Origin: Clostridia bacterium
GTDB taxonomy: Bacteria; Bacillota; Clostridia; Christensenellales; UBA1242
DNA: 39,477 bases
Direction of reading: 5' to 3'
NCBI GenBank assembly: GCA_017523305.1
Contig: JAFWWV010000166.1
Span: 1 to 39,477, forward strand
The position numbers and the translations under genes are program-made. Below are positions 9,770 to 17,045 of the stretch, piece after piece. Numbering within the stretch: position 1 is the first letter of the stretch; every line of letters begins with the position of its first letter. The notes beneath the pieces are model-generated. The model was given only the letters and a program-made list of their open reading frames with translations, searched no databases and was not told the origin of the DNA.

Positions 9770-11227
9770 CTATAAAACAAGTTCGCCTTCATCAGTTTGA
9801 ACAACTTTTAAAATTCTTACTTGGCTACCATTGTAAGCATCTATATACAAATAATAATTAAAATCATTATACTTTCCTGCAAATTCATAAGCTAAGGTTT
9901 CGCCAACATAATCTAACGGAATAACACATAATTTTTGACTATTTACATCTAAATTTGAACTAACTAGTTTTCTTGCTTCGTCTTCTGATAATTGTGGAAT
10001 TAAATCATCTCTTTCAGTGTGATTATAAGCATATGAAGTTGCTTCCCACCCTACTAAAGAATTATTTTTTAAATCAACTTTAACTTTTATTAAATCTGGG
10101 TACATTATTATATCGTCAATAACTGGTGCTAAATTTATATAACTAATTTCTTCTGAAGCAGCACTCCAAACACATTTCATATCATTTAAACCTAATTTTT
10201 TAGCAAAATTTTCAGCAGTGTCTATAGCTTTTTCAATTTCACTTGTTAAATTATTAATACTTTCAACTTTAACTATACTTGATTCTTCAGTTTTATTTAT
10301 ACTACTTTCATCTACATTGTTTTCATCAGTTATTTCAATTTCTTCACTAGAATTATCATCTTTTACAACTTCAGTACTTACACTTCCTAAGTTATCATTT
10401 AAAACATTTGAACTTATTGTTAATAAAAAACCACCTTGCTTTGTTATTTGTATAAAGTAATTTTTTCCGTCTTCTGTATTTACGCCAAAGTCAAAAGTAA
10501 CAAAGTTACTATTGGTTTCTCCTAAAAAGTTTAAGTTTGTAATTTTATTATCAAAAATCTTTGTAATTAAGTTTTCGGCATCATTTTCACTAATTTCGGT
10601 ACTTTTTAACCCCTTTATGCTCTTTTTTAAGGTTGAATCAGAAAAAGGACCATCATATATTAACGAAGGATATTCTATTGTATCGTTAGATAAAGAACTA
10701 AAATTTAAAGAAAAATCAGAGTTAACATCATTACCGCTTATGTTATCTGAAATCCTGTATCCTTTCATAATTTTTTCCATAATTTTGTTTAGTTCTGTTT
10801 TTATATTTGAAATACTATTATAGACATTTCCTAAAGTTTCGTAATCTTCATTTTCAATCTTTCCATCTTTATAAGTTATTAATGAAGTACAATAACCATT
10901 AAATTGATTCATAAACCTAGTAGTTTTTTCTAAAATATTTTCATTTATAGGCAACAAACTAAGTGAATTTTCAGCATCACTGCTTTGTTGTTTTAATTTA
11001 GATAAAGATTTTTGTTGTGAAGTTGAATCATTTGAAACCATTAATTTGCTAACTTCAACTTCCATATTATTCACATTGTTAACTAAATCATAAAAAGACC
11101 TTTGATATAAGTTTTCTAAATTCATATTTGTAGAGTTTAAAGAAACATTTGTAGAATACAAAAATAAACTTAAAACCAAAATAACGCAACTTAAAATCGA
11201 AACCGTTATAATAAATGCTTTTTTCAT
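9770..11227 (-). CDS. ypeB: Germination protein YpeB
   Basis: 485 aa, in the range of the family. An N-terminal membrane anchor (about residues 4-26) is followed by an alpha-helical region, the YpeB landmark EYPSLIYDGPFSD near 190, and C-terminal PepSY-type repeats (to 485). YpeB is placed in the inner spore membrane and is needed for SleB to be stable and functional in the spore; each protects the other from proteolysis. It directly follows sleB, the usual sleB-ypeB order. ATG 11227 is preceded by GAAAGG. An acidic Ser/Glu/Asp-rich insert at about 279-322 between the PepSY units is not a feature I expect in Bacillus YpeB and is probably a flexible linker. Expression in the forespore is inferred from the partner genes. 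Confidence 0.9.
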   Translation of the reverse strand: MKKAFIITVSILSCVILVLSLFLYSTNVSLNSTNMNLENLYQRSFYDLVNNVNNMEVEVSKLMVSNDSTSQQKSLSKLKQQSSDAENSLSLLPINENILEKTTRFMNQFNGYCTSLITYKDGKIENEDYETLGNVYNSISNIKTELNKIMEKIMKGYRISDNISGNDVNSDFSLNFSSLSNDTIEYPSLIYDGPFSDSTLKKSIKGLKSTEISENDAENLITKIFDNKITNLNFLGETNSNFVTFDFGVNTEDGKNYFIQITKQGGFLLTISSNVLNDNLGSVSTEVVKDDNSSEEIEITDENNVDESSINKTEESSIVKVESINNLTSEIEKAIDTAENFAKKLGLNDMKCVWSAASEEISYINLAPVIDDIIMYPDLIKVKVDLKNNSLVGWEATSYAYNHTERDDLIPQLSEDEARKLVSSNLDVNSQKLCVIPLDYVGETLAYEFAGKYNDFNYYLYIDAYNGSQVRILKVVQTDEGELVL

Positions 11228-11250
11228 TTTAACCTTTCACTCTCCCCTTT

Positions 11251-11943
11251 TTATAAAGCAAAAACATGCTTACCTATTTGAACAACAGTTTGCCTTGAGT
11301 AAATCCATTTACTAGTAGCTGTAGCAGGATTGTAATAATATAAAGAACCATAAGTTGGATCCCAACCGTTCATAGCATCTCTTGCAGCATTATATGCAGT
11401 TTGATTTGGTTCTAAGTTGATTTGACCATCATGAACAGCAGTAAAAGCCCATGGTTGATAAATTACACCAGCTATTGAATTTGGAAAATCTGGACTTTTA
11501 ACACGATTTAAAATTACTGCTGCAACAGCAACTTGCCCTTGATAACTTTCTCCCCTTGCTTCAGCGTGAACACATTTAGCAAGTAAATAAAGATCGCTTG
11601 ATGATTGTTTTGACGGATTAGAACTATTTGAAGATAAAGTTATTCCAATTTTTGCAGCTGTTTTAGGTCCTACAATTCCGTCTACAACTAGCCCATTATT
11701 TTTTTGAAACCTTTTAATTGCAGAAACACTTTTAGGACCTAAAATACCATCAATCGCCCCAGAATAATACCCCCATTTTTTCAACCTTTGTTGAATTACT
11801 TTATTTTCAGAAGTTGTTGTAGCAGTAAAAACAGCACTTACATTATTTGATTGAGTTAAAGGAACAATAACACTTCCCACCAAATAAGAAACTCCAATAA
11901 TTAAACATAAACTCATTGTTAAAATAATTAAAAACTTTTTCAT
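11251..11943 (-). CDS. sleB: Spore cortex-lytic enzyme SleB
   Basis: 230 aa lytic transglycosylase that cleaves muramic-lactam-containing cortex peptidoglycan during germination. A signal or anchor helix occupies residues 1-25. A peptidoglycan-binding type 1 domain covers about 46-102 (with GAIDGILGPKS and VDGIVGPKT). The Hydrolase_2 catalytic domain runs 118-230 and contains HAEARGE at 126-132; Glu128 corresponds to the catalytic glutamate. All expected parts are present. The ATG directly abuts the spoIIR stop codon, and its ribosome binding site GGAGG sits inside the last two codons of spoIIR, so translation is likely coupled. ypeB begins 23 nt downstream. Confidence 0.95.
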   Translation of the reverse strand: MKKFLIILTMSLCLIIGVSYLVGSVIVPLTQSNNVSAVFTATTTSENKVIQQRLKKWGYYSGAIDGILGPKSVSAIKRFQKNNGLVVDGIVGPKTAAKIGITLSSNSSNPSKQSSSDLYLLAKCVHAEARGESYQGQVAVAAVILNRVKSPDFPNSIAGVIYQPWAFTAVHDGQINLEPNQTAYNAARDAMNGWDPTYGSLYYYNPATATSKWIYSRQTVVQIGKHVFAL

Positions 11944-12471
11944 TTATCCTCCAAAATACTTTTTAATAATTTCTGCAATTCTACTTTTATAGTTATAATC
12001 GGCATTTGAATTTAAAAAGCATAAAGGTGGATAGACAACACACCACCAGTTATCTCCTTCGCCACTTCCTAAGTTAACAATTAAAGCATCATAATATCCA
12101 TTTTCTAAAGTTAAATTATCATAACTTCTTACTGGAAAATATTCATTATCTATTTTTGCAGATGATTTATAATCAAAGTTATTTTGTGCAAGAATATTGT
12201 TTGATATACACTCAATATTTTTTAAATTTTGTTGCAATTTATTTTCAAAATCTTTCTTTTTATTACAACTTGATATTATTGGTGTTAAAAACGATACAAT
12301 CTCATCCTTTATTTTGTATTTAATATCTTGGTCACAACTTAAATTACTATTTGCTCTTATATGTATTCTTAAATATTCTTTATAATAAGTTTTGTTATTA
12401 GTATTAAAACCAAAAATAAATAAACCAACTAAAATAATAGATAAAAAAAATATAGTAAATAACTTTTTCAT
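11944..12471 (-). CDS. spoIIR: Stage II sporulation protein R
   Basis: 175 aa. SpoIIR is made in the forespore under sigma-F, exported across the septum, and activates the protease SpoIIGA so that pro-sigma-E is processed in the mother cell. Family motifs seen: LRIHIRANSN with the following DQDIKYKIKDE near residues 34-56, and the C-terminal GEGDNWWCVVYPPLCF near 137-152. A signal helix lies at 1-22. ATG 12471 follows AAAGGA at about 7 nt. It is 65 nt downstream of the sipL-like gene, and no confident sigma-F promoter could be picked in that gap. Its zero-gap junction with sleB is unlike Bacillus subtilis, where the two genes are unlinked. Confidence 0.93.
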   Translation of the reverse strand: MKKLFTIFFLSIILVGLFIFGFNTNNKTYYKEYLRIHIRANSNLSCDQDIKYKIKDEIVSFLTPIISSCNKKKDFENKLQQNLKNIECISNNILAQNNFDYKSSAKIDNEYFPVRSYDNLTLENGYYDALIVNLGSGEGDNWWCVVYPPLCFLNSNADYNYKSRIAEIIKKYFGG

Positions 12472-12536
12472 TTTTTTATTCCTTTTATTAAATTTAATAA
12501 AAAAATTATTTACTATATTTATATATTTATTCTATT

Positions 12537-14069
12537 TTATTCAAAATCTACAATTCTTTGCTTGTATGCAACTATTTTTTCACCATTAGAAATTGGAAGA
12601 GTTAAATCACTATTTTGATTTACTAAATCAGTTGTTGAAATATTTAATTCTTTAGCAATATCCCACAATGTTTGCCCTTCCTTTGCTAAATATATTTCTA
12701 AAGCATAATCTTTTATAGGTTTTTCTTCACCTAAATTAATATCTGTTGTAATAGCAGAAATATTGTTTTTTATAATATCATAATTAATTTTTACTTCTGC
12801 TAAAATTTCCAATTCTTTACTTCGCTTATTTTTAATATTAATATCACCTAATACTACATTTAAAATAATTTTATCGCTAGCAGAAAGTTCAGGTATGTTT
12901 AAGTTAATTGAATATGGAACTTCTACATCTAAAGAATTTAAAATATTGTTTCCTTCTTCATCTTCAAAATAATAAATAATATTTATTACAGCAATGCCTT
13001 CAATTAATAATTCTTTATCTTTTATTATTTGATTAACTACAGAAATATTTATTGGCATAACTGACAATATTTTATCAACCAACGGAATATTTTCGGCTAT
13101 TGCAAAATTTGTTAAAATATTTTCTTCTATTTGTTTAGATGAAACAAAGTCATCTTCTTCATAAGATTTTGTTATTAAATTAACTTCATTTTGAAGTGAA
13201 TATGCATCAACAACACATTTTACCGTTGTTTTATTGTAAATTTGTGCCAAAATTTGAATTGGAACATCAAAACTAAATATTCCTTTTTCAGTATTTTCTA
13301 AGACAGTACTTTCCTTTGTTTTTATTTGTGCTTGAATAATAGAATCTTTATTCACACCCACACATTCTATTTCTTCTGAAAAAGTTGTGGTTTTGTTTGT
13401 ACTTTTAATTAATCCATCTTCTGATTGAAAAGTAATACTAGAATAAACTTCTCCACTAACTACAAAATAATCATTTGATGGTATAACAGATTTAATAGAA
13501 GCATAATTATTTGTAAATAATATTTGATTTACTTTTGAATCTTTTGCTAATTCAAAATTAACTGTTGAATCATAAACCACATTATTAACAAAAGAATTGA
13601 AAGAAATTTCTCCTTCCTTTACAAATACATTTTCAATAGGTTTAGCACAATTAACATCTAAATTTTTTTCAACTAAATAAATATCAAAATTAATAACAGC
13701 TGAATATGATATTCCATTTGTCGAAGAAACATTATTTAATTCTAGTAAATCAGTATAAATATTTATAATACTTTCTATATTAATTTTTGTATCTTCAAAA
13801 ACTTGTGAAAAATTTGTTTTTTGAGTTAAAGGTTTAATTTCATTGTTTTCTAAAACAACTAATAAGTCATAATCCACTACTCCGTCAAATTTTACAGAAG
13901 CATTATTAACACTAATGTTTTCGATTATAGGTTTTGCAGATACGGTTAAAACTTTTGTTATTTTATTATCTTCTTCTACATTACCAATGTTTACAATATT
14001 TTTAACTTGAGTACTTCCAAGTTTAATCTTTGTAGCAATATTAAGTTTATCATTTTCTAAGTTATCCAA
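12537..14069 (-). CDS. sipL: SipL-like SPOCS (DUF3794) and LysM spore morphogenesis protein
   Basis: 510 aa from a TTG start at 14069, with ribosome binding site AAGGGGG 8 nt upstream. The ATG at 14132 lies within a terminator stem and is rejected. The body is beta-rich with repeated SPOCS/DUF3794-type segments (for example MPINISVVNQI and KELLIEGIAVINI, roughly residues 320-370). A C-terminal LysM domain occupies about 455-505 (EGQTLWDIAKELNIS). This matches Clostridioides difficile SipL, which binds SpoIVA through LysM and localises coat at the forespore surface. The position directly upstream of spoIIR-sleB-ypeB supports a sporulation role. SipL is the best assignment; another SPOCS/LysM spore protein remains possible. 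Confidence 0.82.
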   Translation of the reverse strand: MDNLENDKLNIATKIKLGSTQVKNIVNIGNVEEDNKITKVLTVSAKPIIENISVNNASVKFDGVVDYDLLVVLENNEIKPLTQKTNFSQVFEDTKINIESIINIYTDLLELNNVSSTNGISYSAVINFDIYLVEKNLDVNCAKPIENVFVKEGEISFNSFVNNVVYDSTVNFELAKDSKVNQILFTNNYASIKSVIPSNDYFVVSGEVYSSITFQSEDGLIKSTNKTTTFSEEIECVGVNKDSIIQAQIKTKESTVLENTEKGIFSFDVPIQILAQIYNKTTVKCVVDAYSLQNEVNLITKSYEEDDFVSSKQIEENILTNFAIAENIPLVDKILSVMPINISVVNQIIKDKELLIEGIAVINIIYYFEDEEGNNILNSLDVEVPYSINLNIPELSASDKIILNVVLGDINIKNKRSKELEILAEVKINYDIIKNNISAITTDINLGEEKPIKDYALEIYLAKEGQTLWDIAKELNISTTDLVNQNSDLTLPISNGEKIVAYKQRIVDFE

Positions 14070-14093
14070 ATAAAAATCCCCCTTAAAATTAGC

Positions 14094-14138
14094 AAAAAAA
14101 AAGTTGCTATTATTTATATAATATAAATACATAGCAAC
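14094..14138 (-). terminator. veg terminator with a possible sipL promoter inside
   Basis: Stem 14103-14110/14131-14138 (GTTGCTAT/ATAGCAAC) continues as 14111-14118/14122-14129 with one bulged base, followed on the minus strand by nine T (14094-14102). TTGCTA (14132-14137), 17 nt, AATAAT (14109-14114) could be a promoter for sipL within the same bases. Only 12 nt separate the T-run from the sipL ribosome binding site. Confidence 0.75.
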
Positions 14139-14159
14139 CTTAAATTTTATGCTTATTTT

Positions 14160-14399
14160 TTATTTCTCAATAATTTTAACATCACCACACAAAACATCAG
14201 AATATGAACAGGTAACGTTTTTTAATTGTTGATCATTTAAAATTTTAACTGTAAATACTGAAGGATAAATATTTTCAACTATTCCTAAATAATTATCTAT
14301 TTTCTTTCTACCCCTATTAATAAAAATATCTACATTTTTACCTTTAATACTTAATATTCTGTTTTTAATATCATTTAAATTTAAAAAATTTCGTCTCAT
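14160..14399 (-). CDS. veg: Veg family protein
   Basis: 79 aa, close to the family length of about 80-90. Landmarks: GKNVDIFINRGRKK near 20-33, YPSVFTVKI near 45-53 and CSYSDVL near 64-70. Veg is a small SH3-like cytoplasmic protein; in Bacillus subtilis it is abundant and stimulates biofilm gene expression, but the biochemical function is not settled. ATG 14399 follows GGGAGA at 5 nt. The gene lies 51 nt downstream of idi and ends at a strong terminator before sipL. In many Firmicutes veg sits near rsmA and holB; here it is about 5 kb away from rsmA. Confidence 0.9.
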   Translation of the reverse strand: MRRNFLNLNDIKNRILSIKGKNVDIFINRGRKKIDNYLGIVENIYPSVFTVKILNDQQLKNVTCSYSDVLCGDVKIIEK

Positions 14400-14450
14400 A
14401 AAAATCTCCCTATTTTAATTATTTACAAGAAAAAATTTTTTAAACTTTTT

Positions 14451-14966
14451 TTATAATTTCATTTCTTTTAAGAATATTTGGAAAGCAGTAATAAACCATA
14501 CAGCGTAATTGTTTGGATTATCAATAATATCTTTTTTTACTTCTTCAATATCAACCCAACCTATCCAGCAAACTTCTTCAGGGTTCATTTCATATTCTCC
14601 ATCAAAGTAACCTGCTAAAACATGGTCATATTCATACTCATATAAATTTTCATTGAATTTATGAAAATAAACAAAAGTTCCTACTTCTTTTAAAGAATCC
14701 ACTTTTATATTTAATTCTTCTATCAATCTTGTCTTTGCATTTTCAATAATATCTTCATTTAGTTGTGGGTGTGAACAACAGGTATTTGCTATTAATCCCC
14801 CAGAATGATATTTGTTCAATGCTCTTTTTTGCAATAAAACTTTATTTTTATTGTATAGAAAAACGGAAAAAGCTCTATGTAAAGTTGGTTTTTTGTGGGC
14901 TTCCATTTTTTCTATTACTCTTATTGGTTTATCATCATAATCTACAACTACTACTTTATTTGGCAT
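14451..14966 (-). CDS. idi: Isopentenyl-diphosphate delta-isomerase, type 1 (Nudix)
   Basis: 171 aa, typical for type 1 Idi. It interconverts isopentenyl and dimethylallyl diphosphate, the starting units for undecaprenyl and other isoprenoids. Visible features: HRAFSVFLYN (30-39), the Nudix region with LLQKRALNKYHSGG (44-57), the metal/active-site stretch NTCCSHP (61-67, Cys64 catalytic by comparison with Escherichia coli Cys67) and EYEYDHVL (110-116) with the catalytic glutamate. The usual W-T-N-T-C-C is I-A-N-T-C-C here, a mild deviation. The start ATG 14966 has AGGAG about 11 nt upstream. That ribosome binding site lies immediately after the terminator of the upstream acidic gene. Confidence 0.95.
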   Translation of the reverse strand: MPNKVVVVDYDDKPIRVIEKMEAHKKPTLHRAFSVFLYNKNKVLLQKRALNKYHSGGLIANTCCSHPQLNEDIIENAKTRLIEELNIKVDSLKEVGTFVYFHKFNENLYEYEYDHVLAGYFDGEYEMNPEEVCWIGWVDIEEVKKDIIDNPNNYAVWFITAFQIFLKEMKL

Positions 14967-14985
14967 AAGATTGTTTTCTCCTAAT

Positions 14986-15028
14986 TAAAAAATTAGACCA
15001 ATAAAAAAGTTTTTTTCTATCGGTCTAA
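14986..15028 (-). terminator. Terminator of the Asp-rich gene, abutting the idi ribosome binding site
   Basis: TTAGACC (14993-14999) pairs with GGTCTAA (15022-15028) and the A/T-rich interior extends the stem. On the minus strand it is followed by six T, then directly by the idi ribosome binding site. Confidence 0.8.
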
Positions 15029-15035
15029 ATGCAAT

Positions 15036-15197
15036 TTATATTTTTCTTTTTCTTCTTAATTCTTCATAATCGTCCATTTCAACTTCATCGTCATCGTCGT
15101 CATCGTCATAGTCAAAATCGTCATCATTTGAATCATCAACAATTTCGTCATCTTCAACGTCGTCGTCAAAATCATCGTCTATATCATCAAAATCCAT
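15036..15197 (-). CDS. Small Asp-rich protein with a basic tail (53 aa)
   Basis: ATG 15197 has AAGGG 6 nt upstream. The product starts MDFDDIDDDFDDD, is about half Asp/Glu, and ends YEELRRKRKI. I do not recognise a family. It has the same composition and the same acidic-body/basic-end layout as the tail of the zinc-ribbon protein just upstream. It also lies in the same reading frame, separated only by a TAA and eight codons, so it may be a detached or duplicated tail. Nucleic-acid mimicry or a charged linker would be guesses. Confidence 0.6.
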   Translation of the reverse strand: MDFDDIDDDFDDDVEDDEIVDDSNDDDFDYDDDDDDDEVEMDDYEELRRKRKI

Positions 15198-15221
15198 ATT
15201 TACCCTTAATATATAAATATT

Positions 15222-15749
15222 TTATTTCTTTTTCTTTTTTGGTGTTTCAACTTCTTCGTCGTCATAGTCGTCATCGTCTACATCGTCATCATCTAAATCA
15301 TCAAAAGTATCGTCAAATTCACTATCAAAAGTTTCATCTTCTACTTCATCTTCTTCATCAGATAAATCTAAATCCATATCGTCATCATCACCAAGAGGAC
15401 TATCGTCAAGGTTAGAAATAGAAACCATATCGCCTACTTCTTCATCTTCATAAGAAGAATCTTCGTCATCTTCTGGGCTTGTATAAGCATCCCATTCAGA
15501 AGTACCATATTTATTTTTTGTACCTTCCCCATCTTCCATTTCTCTTTCTTTAGCACAAGCTGGGCAGATATCTTCATCAGGATTAATATAATTAATTTTG
15601 CACAATGGGCATAATTCTAAATCTAAGTTTTCTTCAGCGCCTAATGTTCCTAAAGCTTTCATTTCTTGCTTACAAACATTGCAAAATTTATCCTTTTTTA
15701 AAATATAATTTAATTCGCATCTTGGGCATCTAATATAAGTTTGTTTCAT
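15222..15749 (-). CDS. Tandem zinc-ribbon protein with acidic tail
   Basis: 175 aa, cytoplasmic. It has two zinc ribbons of identical spacing: C8-x2-C11-x11-C23-x2-C26 and C47-x2-C50-x11-C62-x2-C65. From about 70 onward it is low-complexity and highly acidic (Asp/Glu runs at 95-165), ending in five Lys. I do not recognise a named family; nucleic-acid or ribosome contact through the ribbons is only a possibility. ATG 15749 has GGAG 12 nt upstream. spo0A lies upstream on the same strand with a weak hairpin between. The tail resembles the delta subunit of RNA polymerase in charge only; no RpoE helical domain is present. Confidence 0.75.
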   Translation of the reverse strand: MKQTYIRCPRCELNYILKKDKFCNVCKQEMKALGTLGAEENLDLELCPLCKINYINPDEDICPACAKEREMEDGEGTKNKYGTSEWDAYTSPEDDEDSSYEDEEVGDMVSISNLDDSPLGDDDDMDLDLSDEEDEVEDETFDSEFDDTFDDLDDDDVDDDDYDDEEVETPKKKKK

Positions 15750-15846
15750 AGTAATAATATCTCCACAATTTTTTACTTAGCAATTATTAACATATTTTTT
15801 TATATTATACAAGTGTTTTTTAGTACTTTTTTAAAAAAATTTTTTA

Positions 15847-15877
15847 TTTTACTTTATTATGTTTAACTAAAGTAAAA
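15847..15877 (-). terminator. Possible spo0A terminator
   Basis: 10-bp perfect stem TTTTACTTTA/TAAAGTAAAA with an 11-nt loop. On the minus strand the T-run starts only about 8 nt after the stem (TAAAAAATTTTTTT), so termination may be inefficient. The remainder of 15750-15966 is AT-rich with no ORF I can support. Confidence 0.45.
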
Positions 15878-15966
15878 AATAATATGTAAAAACGCTATTT
15901 TTTGTGTAAAATTTATTTGCTATGAATATAAATTTTAATACTACTCACAAACCTTTTATTTATTAA

Positions 15967-16734
15967 TTAAGCACCTTCTATCAACATTTTATCAGCAACT
16001 AAAGCAATAAATTCGCCGTTAGTAGGTTTTTCATTTGTATTATAAACTTTAATACCAAATAATGCATTTATGTTTTCTATCTTTCCCCTGTTCCAAGCAA
16101 CTTCAATTGCGTGTCTTATTGCTCTTTCAACTTTGCTTGCACTTGTTGAAAAAAGATTTGCTATAGCTGGATATAATTGTTTTGTTATTGAGTTTATAAT
16201 TTCAGGTTGTCTTATAGCCATTTTAATTGCTTCTCTTAAAAATTGATAACCTTTAATATGTGCAGGAATTCCAACAGTAATAAACACATTACTTATCTTT
16301 TCTTCTAAAGCCCTGTTTCTACCATTTCTAATTATTTGTGTGTCACCATTAGCGTTGCTATCAACTAAAGATTTTATTCTTTTTAATAAAATTTCTTCAG
16401 CTACTGGTTTTACCATATAATAAGAAGCACCTAAATCTAACGCTTTTTGAGCAAAGTCATCACCTTTTAAAGAAGATAATATTAATATCTTTGGTTTTGA
16501 AACAAAATTCATTTCTTTTATTTTTTCAAGCAATTCAAAGCCATCATAGTTTTGTAAAACAATATCTGCAATAACTACATCAGGTTGTTCATCTCGAACT
16601 ATATTTATTCCTTCAAGACCATCATTTAAACAACCAATCAATTCAAACTCTTCATTATTCAAAAATAAATCTTGAATTTTTGCCCTTTGTAATTCACTAT
16701 CGTCTAATACTAAAACTTTTATTTTTTTAATCAT
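15967..16734 (-). CDS. spo0A: Sporulation master response regulator Spo0A
   Basis: 255 aa from ATG 16734, which has GGGGAGA at 8 nt; the longer frame from 16788 has no ribosome binding site. Receiver domain: acidic pair Asp11-Asp12, phospho-acceptor Asp57 (VIADIV) and conserved Lys109 (MVKP). The C-terminal effector domain contains GIPAHIKGYQFLREAI and the recognition helix VERAIRHAIEVAWNRG, near-identical to the Spo0A signature, and ends with KPTNGEFIALVADK. Phosphorylated Spo0A binds 0A boxes to start sporulation. The common neighbour spoIVB is not next to it here: a zinc-ribbon gene follows and a lipoprotein precedes. Confidence 0.98.
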   Translation of the reverse strand: MIKKIKVLVLDDSELQRAKIQDLFLNNEEFELIGCLNDGLEGINIVRDEQPDVVIADIVLQNYDGFELLEKIKEMNFVSKPKILILSSLKGDDFAQKALDLGASYYMVKPVAEEILLKRIKSLVDSNANGDTQIIRNGRNRALEEKISNVFITVGIPAHIKGYQFLREAIKMAIRQPEIINSITKQLYPAIANLFSTSASKVERAIRHAIEVAWNRGKIENINALFGIKVYNTNEKPTNGEFIALVADKMLIEGA

Positions 16735-16960
16735 TTTTTTTGTCTCCCCATTAAATTTCTTTAAAACATCAAAATAATAACACAACAAAAGGATTTATAG
16801 TCATTAAATAAATAGGTTAATTTGTCTTGTTTTAAAATAAAAAATAGAAAAATGTCGTAAAACTTTGTTTTTGCTAGTTATTTTAAATTTTTAAAAAAAT
16901 TTTAAAGAAAAACCAAATAAAATATTAAAAATTTTACTAAACTTAACAAACATAAAAAAA

Positions 16961-16985
16961 GCACAAAAACTATATATTTTTGTAC
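16961..16985 (-). terminator. Second terminator-like hairpin after the lipoprotein gene
   Basis: GCACAAAAA (16961-16969) pairs with TTTTTGTAC (16977-16985), including one G-U, and is followed on the minus strand by seven T. It forms a tandem with 17010-17036. Confidence 0.5.
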
Positions 16986-17009
16986 CTTTTAAATATTTAT
17001 TAAAAATAA

Positions 17010-17036
17010 AAAACGCAATTATAACAATTGCGTTTT
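17010..17036 (-). terminator. Lipoprotein gene terminator
   Basis: 11-bp stem with core ACGCAATT/AATTGCGT and 5-nt loop, followed on the minus strand by TTTTT-rich sequence. It begins 10 nt after the stop codon. Confidence 0.85.
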
Positions 17037-17045
17037 ATTTTTTAT

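Larger units (their letters stand above)
16735..17045. other. Intergenic region upstream of spo0A
   Basis: 311 nt without a gene. It contains the spo0A ribosome binding site, a one-mismatch match to the 0A box core (TGTCGTA at 16853-16859 against TGTCGAA), and two terminator hairpins near the lipoprotein end. I could not choose a confident spo0A promoter; TATAAA at about 16794-16799 on the minus strand lacks a good -35. Autoregulation by Spo0A, known in Bacillus, would fit but is unproven here. Confidence 0.4.

Noticed and set aside
14070..14132. ATG start extending the sipL-like gene by 21 codons
   Set aside because: It lies within the veg terminator stem and encodes the T-run as Phe; the TTG at 14069 has a strong AAGGGGG site.
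15029..15415. Plus-strand frame rich in His and Arg
   Set aside because: It is the complement of the Asp/Glu-rich minus-strand genes (GAC/GAT/GAA repeats); it has no ribosome binding site.
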